Origin: Petaurus breviceps papuanus
Taxonomy: Eukaryota; Chordata; Mammalia; Diprotodontia; Petauridae
Direction: 5' to 3'
DNA: 64,000 nt
NCBI GenBank assembly: GCA_028583685.1
Contig: JAMXIF010001194.1
Location: 3,233,521-3,297,520, forward strand
Shown here in pieces: positions 40,259-49,680 of this stretch. Positions within the stretch are counted from its first letter, which is position 1. Every line of letters starts with the position of its first letter. The notes beneath the pieces are model-generated. The model searched no databases. It had not been told where the DNA came from and saw only the letters and a list, made by a program, of their open reading frames with translations. Both the position numbers and the translations under genes were made by a program.

Positions 40259-40374
40259 CCTGACAGGGTGAGACACGTCCCTGATTTGCTCCCATCTTTC
40301 ACTCCATTGACAGTGGGGTCAGTAACATCACATTGGCTCTGCCTGTCAGGACTGACTGTATTAGATAACAATCT

Positions 40375-40740
40375 AGTTCTCTCTCCCCTGGGCCACACTC
40401 CTCTCTGGGTCTCCAGCTCGGCCACTTACTGCTCATGTGAATTTGGATTAGACACTTCCCTTCTCTGGTGTCTCCTTTTTTTCCTTTGAAAATGGGGGAG
40501 GAGGAGGGAGGGGAGGGGAGGGAAAGGTGAATTAGATCACTGGTGTCAAACACAGAGAAACGGATCCTTGTGGGCTGCATCTAGATTGAGTTGTATTTTT
40601 ATTTATTTTGTTAATTGTTTCCCAATTACATTTTGATCTAGTTGGAGCCTTAGTTGGGAGTTTTCAGGCAGCCCTTCATTGGGCAAGTTTAACACCTCTG
40701 GATTTGATGATCCTTAATTCTCTTCTGGGTCTAAATCCGT
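40375..40740 (+). mobile_element. MIR-type SINE split by a hAT-like element
   Basis: CTCGGCCACTTACTGCTC, GGATTAGACACTTCCC and GTGAATTAGAT, then after the insert GATGATCCTTAATTCTC and TTCTGGGTCTAAATCC. Confidence 0.7.
40538..40700 (+). mobile_element. hAT-like non-autonomous element, GTGTCAAAC family
   Basis: 163 bp, CACTGGTGTCAAACAC to GTTTAACACCTCTG. Flanks AATTAGAT (40530-40537) and GATTTGAT (40701-40708) agree at 5 or 6 of 8 bases. The inside (GTTAATTGTTTCCCAATTAC) is shared with the copy at 59390. Confidence 0.75.
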
Positions 40741-40945
40741 GATGATGACAACAACTAACATTAATAGAGTGTTTTAAGGTTAGAAAACACTTTCATTGCA
40801 ACAGCTCTCCCAGGTTGGTAGTACCACATTGTACAGAGAAAGAAGCCAAGGCTCTGGGAACTCATTTACCTCTTCATCACACAGCTGGCTGGTGTCTGAG
40901 ATTCTGCTATTCAGTCCCAGGCCTCCTGACCCCAGAGTCTTCTTA
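40741..40945 (-). mobile_element. MIR-type SINE
   Basis: TTAATAGAGTGTTTTAAGG, CTCCCAGGTTGGTAGTACC and TCCTGACCCCAGAGTC. Confidence 0.7.
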
Positions 40946-41212
40946 GGCCACATTTTCTTTTTCCTGAATGGGAAGTCAGATTCTAGCCTGATTGGACTGT
41001 ATTATCAGGAGGAAGAAACTTCCTAGTCAATCGGTAAAGATTTAATGTTCCCCTTCCAAATGCAATGGGGAGTCTAGCTACCACAGGGCATGACTAAAAG
41101 GATTTGTTTACTTGACCCTGGGTGTTGTGATTGGAGATGAACCCACCTTTGCCCACTTGACCTTCTGGGATCATCAGCTCCCACTGGGCTGGTTGAGAGG
41201 GCAGAGTGCATG

Positions 41213-41660
41213 CAGTTCAGTCGTTTCGGTCATATCCGACCCTTCTTGATCCCATTATGGGGTTTTCTTGGCAACACAGGAGTGATTTGCCATTTCCTTC
41301 TCTAGCTCATTTTACAGATGAGGAAACTGAGGCAAACAGGGTGCAGGCAAGCATTTCCTGAATGCCTAATATGGGGCCAGGCTGGCATTTGAGACTGGAA
41401 GGGGAGAAAGATGGACAAGACAAGTCCCTATATTGTAGTATATAGTGTTTCCAAGGGTGAGTCTGGTCTGTCCCACTCATTGGTCAGGGAGGAGTTTTTC
41501 TTTGCCTCTCCACAGAGGTCAGCACATAGTAGGTACTGCTTGAAAATTCATCATGCCATTTCTTGCCCAGGGTCACATTGCTGATAAGTGTCTGAGGCCA
41601 GATTGGAATTCAGGTCTTCCTGCCTGCACTCTATCCACTGTGCCACCTAGCTGTCCTCAG
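41213..41660 (-). mobile_element. RTE-tailed CORE-SINE split by a repeat unit
   Basis: The left part 41213-41340 (TCAGTCGTTTCGGTCATATC, GGAAACTGAGGCAAACAGG) and the right part 41548-41660 (TTGCCCAGGGTCACATTG, CTCTATCCACTGTGCCACC) form one SINE. The inserted unit at about 41341-41555 is described separately. Confidence 0.8.
41349..41555 (+). repeat. Inverted repeat, arm A
   Basis: AAGCATTTCCTGAATGCC ... GAGGTCAGCACATAGTAGG. The reverse complement of 42565-42772 matches it at high identity (about 85-90% by eye) over about 190 bases. Its left end resembles a reversed L2 terminus and its right end a forward L2 terminus. Confidence 0.85.
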
Positions 41661-41744
41661 GTATATATGTCATAATAGTGACCTTTCTGTGAATTATTTG
41701 AGAAAAAATCTGGAATTTATAGTTATGAACATAGGACTAAGGGC

Positions 41745-42138
41745 AGTTCCCATTCCTATATAGCATTTTTACAGCACTTTATGTCCATCATCCTATTTGA
41801 CCCTCACAATAGGCCACAGCAGTAAGAAATGAAAGTGTTATTCTCCCCCTAACCTTACAGAGTCAAAAAATTGGTAACAGGGAGAAGTGCCTCTCCTAAG
41901 GGAGTGATTTATTGTCCAGCTAGAGAGATCTGAGTTCAAATGTGGCCTGAGACAGGTACTAGCTGTGTGACCCTGGGCAAGTCACTTTTCTGTCTCAGTT
42001 TCCTCATCTGTAAAACAGGATAATAGTAGCACCCATCTCCCAGGGTTGTTTTGAGAATCAAATAAGATAATAATCGTAAAGTGCTTACTTAGCACAGTAT
42101 CTGACACATAGTAAGTTCTATATAAATGTCAACTATAT
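41745..42138. mobile_element. MIR (minus) then MIR (plus)
   Basis: 41745-41900 reversed (TATAGCATTTTTACAGCAC). 41905-42138 forward (GATCTGAGTTCAAATGTGGC, GGGCAAGTCACTTTTCTG, ATAAGATAATAATCGTAAAG). Confidence 0.75.
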
Positions 42139-42304
42139 CAGAGTTTCTCAACCTGGGGTCTGTGAACTTTAAAAAATATACTCAGTTTCATTTGTAATTC
42201 TATGTAGTTTCTTTCATGCGTTTAAAATATGGATCCGAGGAATCCACAGGCTGCACCAAACTGTCCAAGGCGTCTATCACACAGAAAGAGATTAAGAACC
42301 CCTC
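42139..42304 (+). mobile_element. hAT-like non-autonomous element, TTCTTAACC family
   Basis: CAGAGTTTCTCAACCTGGGG to GATTAAGAACCCCTC. The inside (TTCTATGTAGTTTCTTTCAT, GCGTTTAAAATATGG) is shared with 48156-48353. No clear target duplication. Confidence 0.7.
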
Positions 42305-42314
42305 TTTCTAGATG

Positions 42315-42580
42315 TTCCCCAAGCTTCCTTCCAACTCTAAACCTTGTTTTCTTTTGTTCAGCTATTATTTCCTAATTAATTATCAAGGCAGTGTGCTGTA
42401 GAGGAAATAGCCCCAGGTTTAAAATCAGAAGATATGAGTTCCAGTTGGCCACCTAGTAACTAACTCCTACAATTTATAGATGGAGAAGCTGAGGCCCAGG
42501 AAAGGGGGATCAATTTGCCTAAGATTGCCTACCACCTCAAACCTCCAGTCCAGCACTATTTCTAATACACGATGCATTTT
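42315..42580. mobile_element. MIR fragments
   Basis: A forward end (CTTCCTTCCAACTCTAAACC), a forward head (AGGCAGTGTGCTGTAGAGG) and a reversed body (AATTTATAGATGGAGAAGC) are packed together. Confidence 0.6.
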
Positions 42581-42772
42581 CAGTACTATGTGCTGACCTC
42601 TGTGGAGAGGCAAAGAAAAACTCCTCCCTGACCACAGAGTGGGAGAGATCAGACTCATCCTTGGAAACAGCCAGTATATAGTACAATATAAGGACGTGTC
42701 TCATTCATCTTTCTCCCCTCCCAGTCTCAAAAGCCAGTCTGGCCCCATATTAGGCATTCAGGAAATGTTTAT
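42565..42772 (-). repeat. Inverted repeat, arm B
   Basis: GTACTATGTGCTGACCTC ... GGCATTCAGGAAATGTTT. It is the reverse complement of arm A at 41349-41555. Confidence 0.85.
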
Positions 42773-42930
42773 TGAATTGAATTGTTATTAAATTATTGAG
42801 TTCTAGAAGAATTACATAATCTGTACTACAGGAGAACAGAGAAGAGAAGGGGCTAGGCTGTAATAGTTCAAGGATGCTTCTGAGGGGAGGTGGGGCTTCA
42901 GCTGGACCTGGAAGGAAGGCTAAAATTGAG
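42773..42930. other. Probable L2-derived (minus)
   Basis: GAGGTGGGGCTTCAGCTGGA and CCTGGAAGGAAGGC resemble the region next to the L2 end on the minus strand. Confidence 0.45.
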
Positions 42931-42934
42931 CAGG

Positions 42935-43130
42935 GAGAAGGCAGCCTAATATAGTGGGAAGAACGAAGGACTGAGTGTCAGGAGAATTGGGTCCTGGTCT
43001 CAACTTTTACTAGCTTTAAAATCTTGAGCAAATCATCTCACCTCTGTAAGTCTCAGTTTCTCCATCTGTCAAGTGGGGGAGTTGGACTACCTGACTTCCA
43101 AAGTCCCTTCCAGTTCTAAATTTATTAATC
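42935..43130 (+). mobile_element. MIR-type SINE
   Basis: AGCCTAATATAGTGGGAAG, TTGGGTCCTGGTCTCAAC, AGTCTCAGTTTCTCCATCTG and AAAGTCCCTTCCAGTTCTAA. Near full length. Confidence 0.8.
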
Positions 43131-43740
43131 TGACCTCAGAGGATCTCAGCTTCCTCCTCTATCTACATTGGGCTAGATTCATCTCTAGTTGAGGGAGGAG
43201 CCCATAATGAATTTCAATGGGCTTTCCCTTCCTCCATTTCTCAGGGCAGTATCAGGAAAAGGGAGATGTCAGACCCCAGTGGCTCACTTTGGCATCAGCT
43301 GCTGCCAAACCCTGTCTAGCGAAATCTATTCCTTCCCCCTCTGTCTCCTGGGCCAAAAGGCATTGCACAATGTACTGAATCAAGGACAAAGGCTCCTGAG
43401 TGAAGTGTAACCAAATCTCCTTTCCTCCAACCTGCTACTGAGGCTGTTGGCCTTGGGGGTTTGAGTGGGCATCTGGGCCAGGGTGAGTGAGAGGCTGCTC
43501 AGGCCCTTATGGTTTGGGGACTGAGGGAAAGGAGAAATGTGCCTATTATTGGCACAGTCAACGAGGCTTGTAGGTTCAACCTGGCCTCACAGCATCCGAG
43601 AGACCAGATGTTAGGTCAGGAAGGGGATATTATCTGTGAATGACTGACTGCAGGAACCGGGAGTAGGAAGAGGGAGGAAGGGAGTCTGAAGGAAAACATG
43701 TTTGCTTATGCTATTTTCTACACCCACCACATTCTCCACC
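43131..43740. other. Single-copy stretch
   Basis: Nothing recognised. Confidence 0.3.
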
Positions 43741-44000
43741 GGTCTCTGCCTGTTTACATTCTACCCATCCTTCAAGGCCTAGCTAAATATTAACTCTGCC
43801 TTGATACCCTGCCCCAGTCAGAAATAATTACAGCTCACATTTACAGAGAAAAGTTTTACCAAGAATTTTCTTCACAACAACCTCACCATGAGATAGATTC
43901 ACATTTTATAGATGTGGAAATGGAGGTAATGGTCATGCAGTCTAGGGGTTGGGGCTTGAACAGAAAGCCTTCCATTCCACTCTCTGCTACCCCCTACATT
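43741..44000. mobile_element. L2 piece (plus) and MIR (minus)
   Basis: 43745-43825: CATCCTTCAAGGCCTAGC. 43825-44000: AATAATTACAGCTCACATTT and ACATTTTATAGATGTGG. Confidence 0.65.
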
Positions 44001-44084
44001 CCCACAATCCATAACAGACACTTTGCTTATCCACATATCACATTCTATCTACATTATGATTCAGGTGTGATAACCCCTTGACTA

Positions 44085-44350
44085 GACAGCCAGAAAGTAC
44101 AGTAGATAGAGCCCTGGACTTGGAGTTAGGAAGACCTGAGTTCAAATCTATCCTCAGACATTTATTAACTGTGTAACTATGGGCAAATCATTGAACTTTT
44201 GAATTTTCTCATCTGTAACGTGGGGATAATAATAACAGCCCTTACCTCTCAGGGTTGTTGTGAGGATAAAATGAGATAATATTTGTAAAGAGCTTTGCAA
44301 ACCTTAAAGCACTATATAGGTGCTAGTTAATGCCATTATTATTATTAAAA
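44085..44350 (+). mobile_element. CORE-SINE/MIR, full length
   Basis: AAGTACAGTAGATAGAGCCC, GACCTGAGTTCAAATCTATC, GGGTTGTTGTGAGGATAAAA, AAAGAGCTTTGCAAACC and TTAATGCCATTATTATT. Confidence 0.85.
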
Positions 44351-44354
44351 TCAA

Positions 44355-44640
44355 GAGTTTCATGAAGGCAGAGAAAAAGTCACAAATATCTGCTTCTGTC
44401 TCAGCTTCTGTCCCAAGGCTCTGCACACAGTAGTTGCCTATATGGTGTTAGTTGAATTGAATGGTCATAAATTCTCTAATCCAACTTCCTCATTTTACAA
44501 CAGAGGTAAATGAAGCCCAGAGAGGTTAAGTGCCTGCTTGAACTCACACAGGAAGCAAGATCAGGGCCAGGATCCAATCTCAGCTCTTCTGTCTCCAGAG
44601 CCCAGGAGCACTGCCCCGAACCCTCATGTCTCCAAGCCCC
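44355..44640. mobile_element. L2 end (plus) then MIR (minus)
   Basis: 44355-44460: TTCATGAAGGCAGAGAAAAA. 44460-44640: CCAACTTCCTCATTTTACAA, GAAGCCCAGAGAGGTTAAG. Confidence 0.7.
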
Positions 44641-44694
44641 AGGGTGAAGTCTTGGCAAGTTTGCTGTCTAGGTTCGTCTGGTCTAGTTGAAATC

Positions 44695-44942
44695 ATAGGT
44701 CCCAGAATCTTAAAGCCAAGAGGAAGGGACCTCAAAGACCAGCTAAGAGGGTCCCTTCTTTGCCAATACCTTTTGGTTTAACTTTGGGCAAGTCTCTTGG
44801 CCTCCTCTGTAAATAATGGGGTTAAAGGGTCTCTAAGTTCCCTTCTGGCTCAGGCATGCTATAAAGTGACTTGGGCCACATCACACGGACAATTCGTGTC
44901 CAGATCTCTGGAGCTCCCAGTCCAGGGCTCTTTGCGTTCTAG
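44695..44942. mobile_element. MIR pieces, last one split by an inverted-repeat element
   Basis: A reversed end (AGAGGAAGGGACCTCAAAG), a forward MIR (CTTTGGGCAAGTCTCTTGG) and a reversed head (GTCCAGGGCTCTTTGCGTTC) that resumes at 45361 (GCTACCTCC). Confidence 0.65.
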
Positions 44943-45360
44943 TACCATGTTTCCCCGATAATAAGACACTGTCTTATTAATTTTTTTTGGACAGAAAAAC
45001 ACCAGAAGGCTTATTTTCAGGGGAGGGCTTATTTTAATGAACATTGACAGCAATTTTAATAAACAGGTAAATGTGAACAAAAAAATGTACCTTTATTCAA
45101 TAAGAAAATCACTGGGGAAGAACAGGATGACGCTCTCACTGCTGCAGCTCTGATTGGATGCAGCTTGGAGCGCGGCGTGCATTTCATGGGGGGGGGGACG
45201 GTGCATACATAATGTAGCATGTAGCGCAGGGGATCACCTTCACTACAGTAGCAATCTCAATAGGGCTTATCTTGGGGGGAGGGCTTATTTTAGACGAATC
45301 TTACACAGTAAGGGGAGGGCTTATTTTCAGGATAGGTCTTATTATCGGGGAAACACGGTA
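44943..45360 (+). mobile_element. 418-bp terminal-inverted-repeat element, TA-flanked
   Basis: Ends TACCATGTTTCCCCGATAAT and, reversed, TACCGTGTTTCCCCGATAAT are almost identical over about 26 bases. A TA at each outer end fits TA target duplication (Tc1/mariner-type). The module GGAGGGCTTATTTT occurs near both ends. There is no transposase frame, so it is non-autonomous. It split an old MIR. I recall this end sequence from vertebrate DNA transposons but cannot name the family. The preserved ends suggest it is younger than its host MIR. Confidence 0.85.
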
Positions 45361-45929
45361 GCTACCTCCTTACTAATTTTAAAATAGACTTGCCAATTTG
45401 ACAGGAGAGAAATTAACTCAGACTCAGGTGTCTCCAACCTCCTTCTCTTGTAGTCCCTGAAATCCTATTCCTTTCCCCTGGCAACAGGGTTAGATTAAGT
45501 ACAGCTGCCGTCACAAGTGGTCATGAATTTGAGTGAGCATCCTTTCGACCCAAAGTAAAGAATTACATTTCCCATTATGTCTGGTCTCAATCTTTAAAAA
45601 ATTAGATAGGGATGGTAGTTTGGGAAAGATGAGGGGGTGGGAAATCGATGGAAGAGACTAGGAAAGATAATGGGGAAAGGAAGCTAGGAGAGGCAAGAAA
45701 GGAGAAAGGGTACATACAAGAAGTCAGGAACCTGAGGCAAACATATTTTGAGTTTTTTTCCTCCCCAGATCCCAGGCATTTGAAGACAAGGAAATCTCTG
45801 CAGCAGCCAGGGTATCCTGCCTTGACCTCACCATCTTCTGCATGGAAAAACACCCTTGTAGTTCCAGGCAAGCAAATAATGCCAAGGAAAGGGAATGAAT
45901 GGTACAGGAGGCCTCTGGGTCCTTTCCAG
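45361..45929. other. Single-copy stretch
   Basis: Nothing recognised. The open frame at 45648-45935 has no domain. Confidence 0.3.
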
Positions 45930-46220
45930 GTCTGATGTGTTCTGTTCTTAAGTCAGCTCTGACCTATGTTCTGAGGTCCCTTCTAACTCTGACATTCTAT
46001 GTTCCGTGTTCTGAGGTCTCTTCCAATTTTGTCAATTTTATATTTTTGGATTCCTTTCAACTCTGAGGTTCTATGTTCTAAGTTCTAAGTTCCAACTCTG
46101 ACATTCTATATTCTGTGTCTTAAGGTTCTTCCAGTTAGTGATCAAATGAGATATTTGTGAAGCCCTTAGCACAGTGCCTGGTGCATCATAGGTACTATGT
46201 AAATATTAGTTATAATAATT

Positions 46221-46254
<34 letters not shown>

Positions 46255-46440
46255 ATTAGTAGTAGTAGTGGTGGTGGTGGTGGTGGTGGTGCTGGATTTT
46301 ATGTTTTAAGACCTCTTCCAAATTTGCCATTCTTCACTCTATGTCCTAAGGTCCCTTCCAACTCTGAAATGAGAGGCTCTGTGTTCTAAGGGCCCTTCTA
46401 TCTTCCATCTTTGGCATTCTTTGAACCCCTAATTTTATGA
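45930..46440 (+). repeat. Largest array of MIR 3'-end modules
   Basis: About ten modules of the form TCTGAGGTCCCTTCTAACTC plus TGACATTCTATGTTC, interrupted by a MIR end (46135-46220, TTAGCACAGTGCCTGG) and a compound microsatellite. Spacing is irregular, unlike 32510-32755. Confidence 0.85.
46222..46290 (+). repeat. Compound microsatellite (ATC)n (AGT)n (GGT)n
   Basis: Eleven ATC units, then AGTAGTAGT, then about nine GGT units. Confidence 0.97.
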
Positions 46441-46629
46441 ACTGATAATGGGGTAGCTGGGGCCCTGCTGGGAGTGGGGCAGAGTCAGTGTCCTCATCAG
46501 CCAGTTATAATTACTGATACATATAACTAGCTGGGCAATTTCACCAAAGAGTTGGTCATTCAGAAAGTTCAGCAGCCAGCATCACGGACTGTATATATAA
46601 CCCTGAACTCAACACTCCTTTTTTTCCCC
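46441..46629. other. Single-copy stretch
   Basis: Nothing recognised. Confidence 0.3.
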
Positions 46630-47045
46630 CCACATAGTATCAGACCATTATAGATTATTTAGCCCAACTCCTTCATTTAACAGACGAGAAAACAGAGGTA
46701 CAGAGATACTAAGTGCTTTGTTCAGTATCACAGAGGTAACAGAGCCAGAATTTCAACCCAAACATCCTCATTCCAAATCCAATGTTCTTTCCACTGAATG
46801 AGAGACAGGGTTGCATGGAGGATAGAATGCAGATTCAGGATTCAGAGTAAGGAAGATGTGTGATTGAAAATTGCTTCTGATGCTTATTGTCTTTGTGACC
46901 CTGGGTAAGTCACAACTTCTCTGAACTTCTGTTTCCTAATCTGTAAAATGGGTATAGGAATAGTATCTACCTCATAGGGCTGTTGGGAAGATCAGATGAA
47001 GTGATGTGTGCAAAGTGGTATACAAATGTCAGCTCTGACGATCAC
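46630..47045. mobile_element. MIR (minus) then MIR (plus), head to head
   Basis: 46630-46800: GATTATTTAGCCCAACTCC. 46800-47045: TGACCCTGGGTAAGTCAC and CAAAGTGGTATACAAATGTC. The two heads meet at about 46800. Confidence 0.75.
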
Positions 47046-47064
47046 ACTTCTTCTGATATAGTGA

Positions 47065-47345
47065 AAATAAGAACAACTTGTTCCTGAACTTATGGTCTGC
47101 TGGGGACCCTGACAAACATATAATCACATGTAATAAAAATTAATGGGTTTATAGGATCCTAGATGAGAACTGGAAGGGATCTTAGAGGACCCTTAAATCT
47201 AACTCCCTCATTTTACGGATGAGGAAAGTTGGGTGCGGAGACAGTAAATGATTGTTAACTATACAGCTAGTATGTTTCTGAGGCATGATTTGAACCCAGA
47301 TCTCCATGACTCTAAAACAGCATTCTATCTACTACTCCGAAAAGT
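47065..47345 (-). mobile_element. L2 piece and MIR-type SINE
   Basis: 47065-47150 is a weak L2 piece (GAACTTATGGTCTGCTGGG). 47150-47345 is MIR (GAACTGGAAGGGATCTTAGA, GATTTGAACCCAGATCTCC). Confidence 0.7.
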
Positions 47346-47431
47346 GGAAAAAAAAATTCACCTGTTTGGTTTTGAAGAAATAGGGAGGAGCATGGGATCA
47401 GAGAATCATGAAATGTCAAGGCTGAAATACA

Positions 47432-47439
47432 CCTTGGGA
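47432..47439 (+). repeat. 8-bp target site duplication, left
   Basis: CCTTGGGA, matching CCTTAGGA at 47643-47650 with one difference. Confidence 0.9.
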
Positions 47440-47642
47440 TAGGGGTGGGGAACCTGTGGCCTCAAGGCCACACGTAGCCCTCTAGGTCCTTGGGTGTGGC
47501 CTTTTGACGGAGCCCAAGTTTTACAGAATAAATCCTTTTATTAAGGGGATTTGTTCTGTAAAGTTTGGATTCAGTCAAAGGGCCCCACTTGAGGACCTAG
47601 AGGGCCACAGGTGGCCTCCAGGCTGCAGGTTCCCCACCCCTG
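47440..47642 (+). mobile_element. Palindromic hAT-like element
   Basis: 203 bp. The left half (GGGGTGGGGAACCTGTGGCC) and the right half reversed match along almost the whole length. The centre is ATCCTTTTATTAAGGGGAT. The 8-bp flanking duplication fits hAT. A transcript would fold into one long hairpin. Confidence 0.92.
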
Positions 47643-47650
47643 CCTTAGGA
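47643..47650 (+). repeat. 8-bp target site duplication, right
   Basis: CCTTAGGA. Confidence 0.9.
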
Positions 47651-47744
47651 CATAGGATATCAGAACTGGAAGCAACCTTAGAGATCCCCTAGTCCTAGCT
47701 CCATCCCTTTATTTTGCAGATAAGAGAAATGAGGCCTAGAGAGG

Positions 47745-48150
47745 TTAGGAAGTAAGGGGAACAGGAAGGGAAAACAAACATTTATCAGGCATCTGCCCAG
47801 TGTTAGACACTGTGCTCATTGCTTTACAAATATTTTCTAGTTTGATCTTTATGACAATCCTAGGAGTGGGGGAGGGTAGGTGGCTACTGTTATGTCCATT
47901 TTGCAGTTGAGGAAAATAGAGATGAAATGGTTTGCTGAAGGTTACAAAACTTAAGAGAGTGTCTGAGGTCATATTTGAACTCAGGTCTCCCTGGGTGCAG
48001 GCTCAGCGCTCCATCTACTTCACCACCGACCCCCTTTCCAAACTGACTTCCTCTGACTCCCAATCCAGCCCTCCCTACATTCCCTTCCTCCTCTGAATCC
48101 TATAATCCTGTTCTAGACATTGTCCATATGCTTGACAATAACCTTTCCCT
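47745..48150. mobile_element. MIR (minus) then L2 piece (plus)
   Basis: 47745-48030: AACAAACATTTATCAGGCAT, GCTTTACAAATATTTTC. 48035-48150: AAACTGACTTCCTCTGACTC. Confidence 0.7.
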
Positions 48151-48155
48151 TAAAA

Positions 48156-48353
48156 CAGGGGTTCTTAACCACCGGGGTCTTAGAACTGGTTTTCTTTATA
48201 TGTTGATAACTATATTTCGATAGCTTTAGTTTCTTTTGTAAACCTATGTAGTTTTTTTATGCATTTAAAAACATTGCTCTTAGCAGGGATTTATTTGTAG
48301 GCTTTGCCAGATTGCCGGAGGGGCCCCTGACACAAGGAGGTTAAGAACCCCAG
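48156..48353 (+). mobile_element. hAT-like non-autonomous element, TTCTTAACC family
   Basis: 198 bp, CAGGGGTTCTTAACCACCGG to GGTTAAGAACCCCAG. Flanks CCTTAAAA (48148-48155) and CCTTATAG (48354-48361) agree at 6 of 8. Confidence 0.85.
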
Positions 48354-48361
48354 CCTTATAG

Positions 48362-49235
48362 GGGAAATTCCTCGGCCAAAGCTAGTCAGCTTTATCTCCC
48401 ACCCTCCCATATTTTAGGGAGTCAGGGTCTCTTGAACTGAACCCAAAGCCCACGAATATGACCTTATTCCGATCTTCCCACCAGCCTAAGTTTTATTTTT
48501 TTTACAAGCCCAGGGATCAAGGGGTGGATAGAATCAGGAAAAGCGCTGTTGGGGCTGTTGAAGGGACAAGGGAAACTACATTCATTTTAGGAACCTCTGG
48601 GTTGTTTTGTTTTTTTCTCTTCTTCATATATGCTCTGTAGCCTTTCCCCAGTCTCTGGTGGAGCTGCTGGGGGCTGGGTCTGTACATGGTTTTACCCTTC
48701 CTGCCCCCCCCCCCAACCTTAGATTCCCCCAGGGCTCAGCCACTGTTTCCCATTTTGGGCATCAGGGCTCAGAACTATGCATGAGACAGAAATAATTCCT
48801 TTTTGGAGCTGGCCAGGCTCTGAGGGCGGCTCATCTGGGCCCCTGCCAGAAAAAAAAAAAGGCAAGCTTTGATTGGGGCTGACTGTGGCTATAGGGAGGG
48901 AGGGGAAAGGAAGAGGGAGAGGGGGAAAGCTCAAGGTGATGAAGGGATTATTGTCTCCCAGGGGGATTCCTCCCTCTCTCCCCTCCCCCCCCCCAGGCCC
49001 TAAAGATTCAGTGGAGGGGAACAGAAGGGAAGGGGAAGAGAAGCCCAGGGCCTACCTCTGGGTGCTGTATGTAGCAAGCAGGCCCCTTTACTGGAATGAA
49101 AGTTGTAAGGGAAAGACCCATGGTTGGCATGGGCAGCCACTTCCCAGTGGGAGAGAGGGCAAAGATGACTGCAATGCCTCAGGAACACTAATACTACCCA
49201 GTGGGTACATGTGGACAGCCATTCATGCCTTGTAA
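48362..49235. other. Single-copy stretch with poly(A), poly(C) runs
   Basis: About 870 bases, no repeat or gene recognised. Purine-rich block at 48890-48930. Confidence 0.35.
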
Positions 49236-49680
49236 AGAACCTTAAATTATGGGAGATTACAAAGTACTTTCCCCCCAAACGACTTTGTGTGATAGGAAAG
49301 GTAAATATAACCTCCTTGGCTTTCTTTAAGTCCCAATTAAAATTCCTCTTGCTTCAGGAAGCCTTCCCCAGCCCCTCTTTAATGTAGTGTTTCCCCTCTT
49401 TTAATTACTTCCTATTTATCCTTTCATAGCTTGCTTCCTATGCTTTTATTTGCTTGTTGTCTCCCGGTTAGATTGTAAGCTCCTTGAGGGCAGGAACTGT
49501 TTTTTGACTCTTTTTGTGTCTTCAACACTTAGCCTGGTGCTTAGAAACATTACCGTAGTAGATGTTTATTGAATGAATGAATCCTCTCAGGGGATGCATG
49601 TTCTCAGGACTTCACAGCCGGTCCCCAGGCCTACTGCCTGGAGGACAGGCATTTGATCCACTGGACCACACTGGCTTCCC
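49236..49680. mobile_element. MIR remnant and L2 3' end (plus)
   Basis: 49318-49590 is L2 (TTCAGGAAGCCTTCCCCAGC, GATTGTAAGCTCCTTGAGGG, TTTATTGAATGAATG). 49600-49680 is a reversed MIR head (CCACTGGACCACACTGGC). Confidence 0.8.

Larger units (their letters stand above)
47400..47740 (-). mobile_element. MIR-type SINE split by a hAT-like element
   Basis: GAATCATGAAATGTCAAGG ... CCTTGGGA, then after the insert CCTTAGGACATAGGATATC and GAACTGGAAGCAACCTTAG. Confidence 0.8.
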
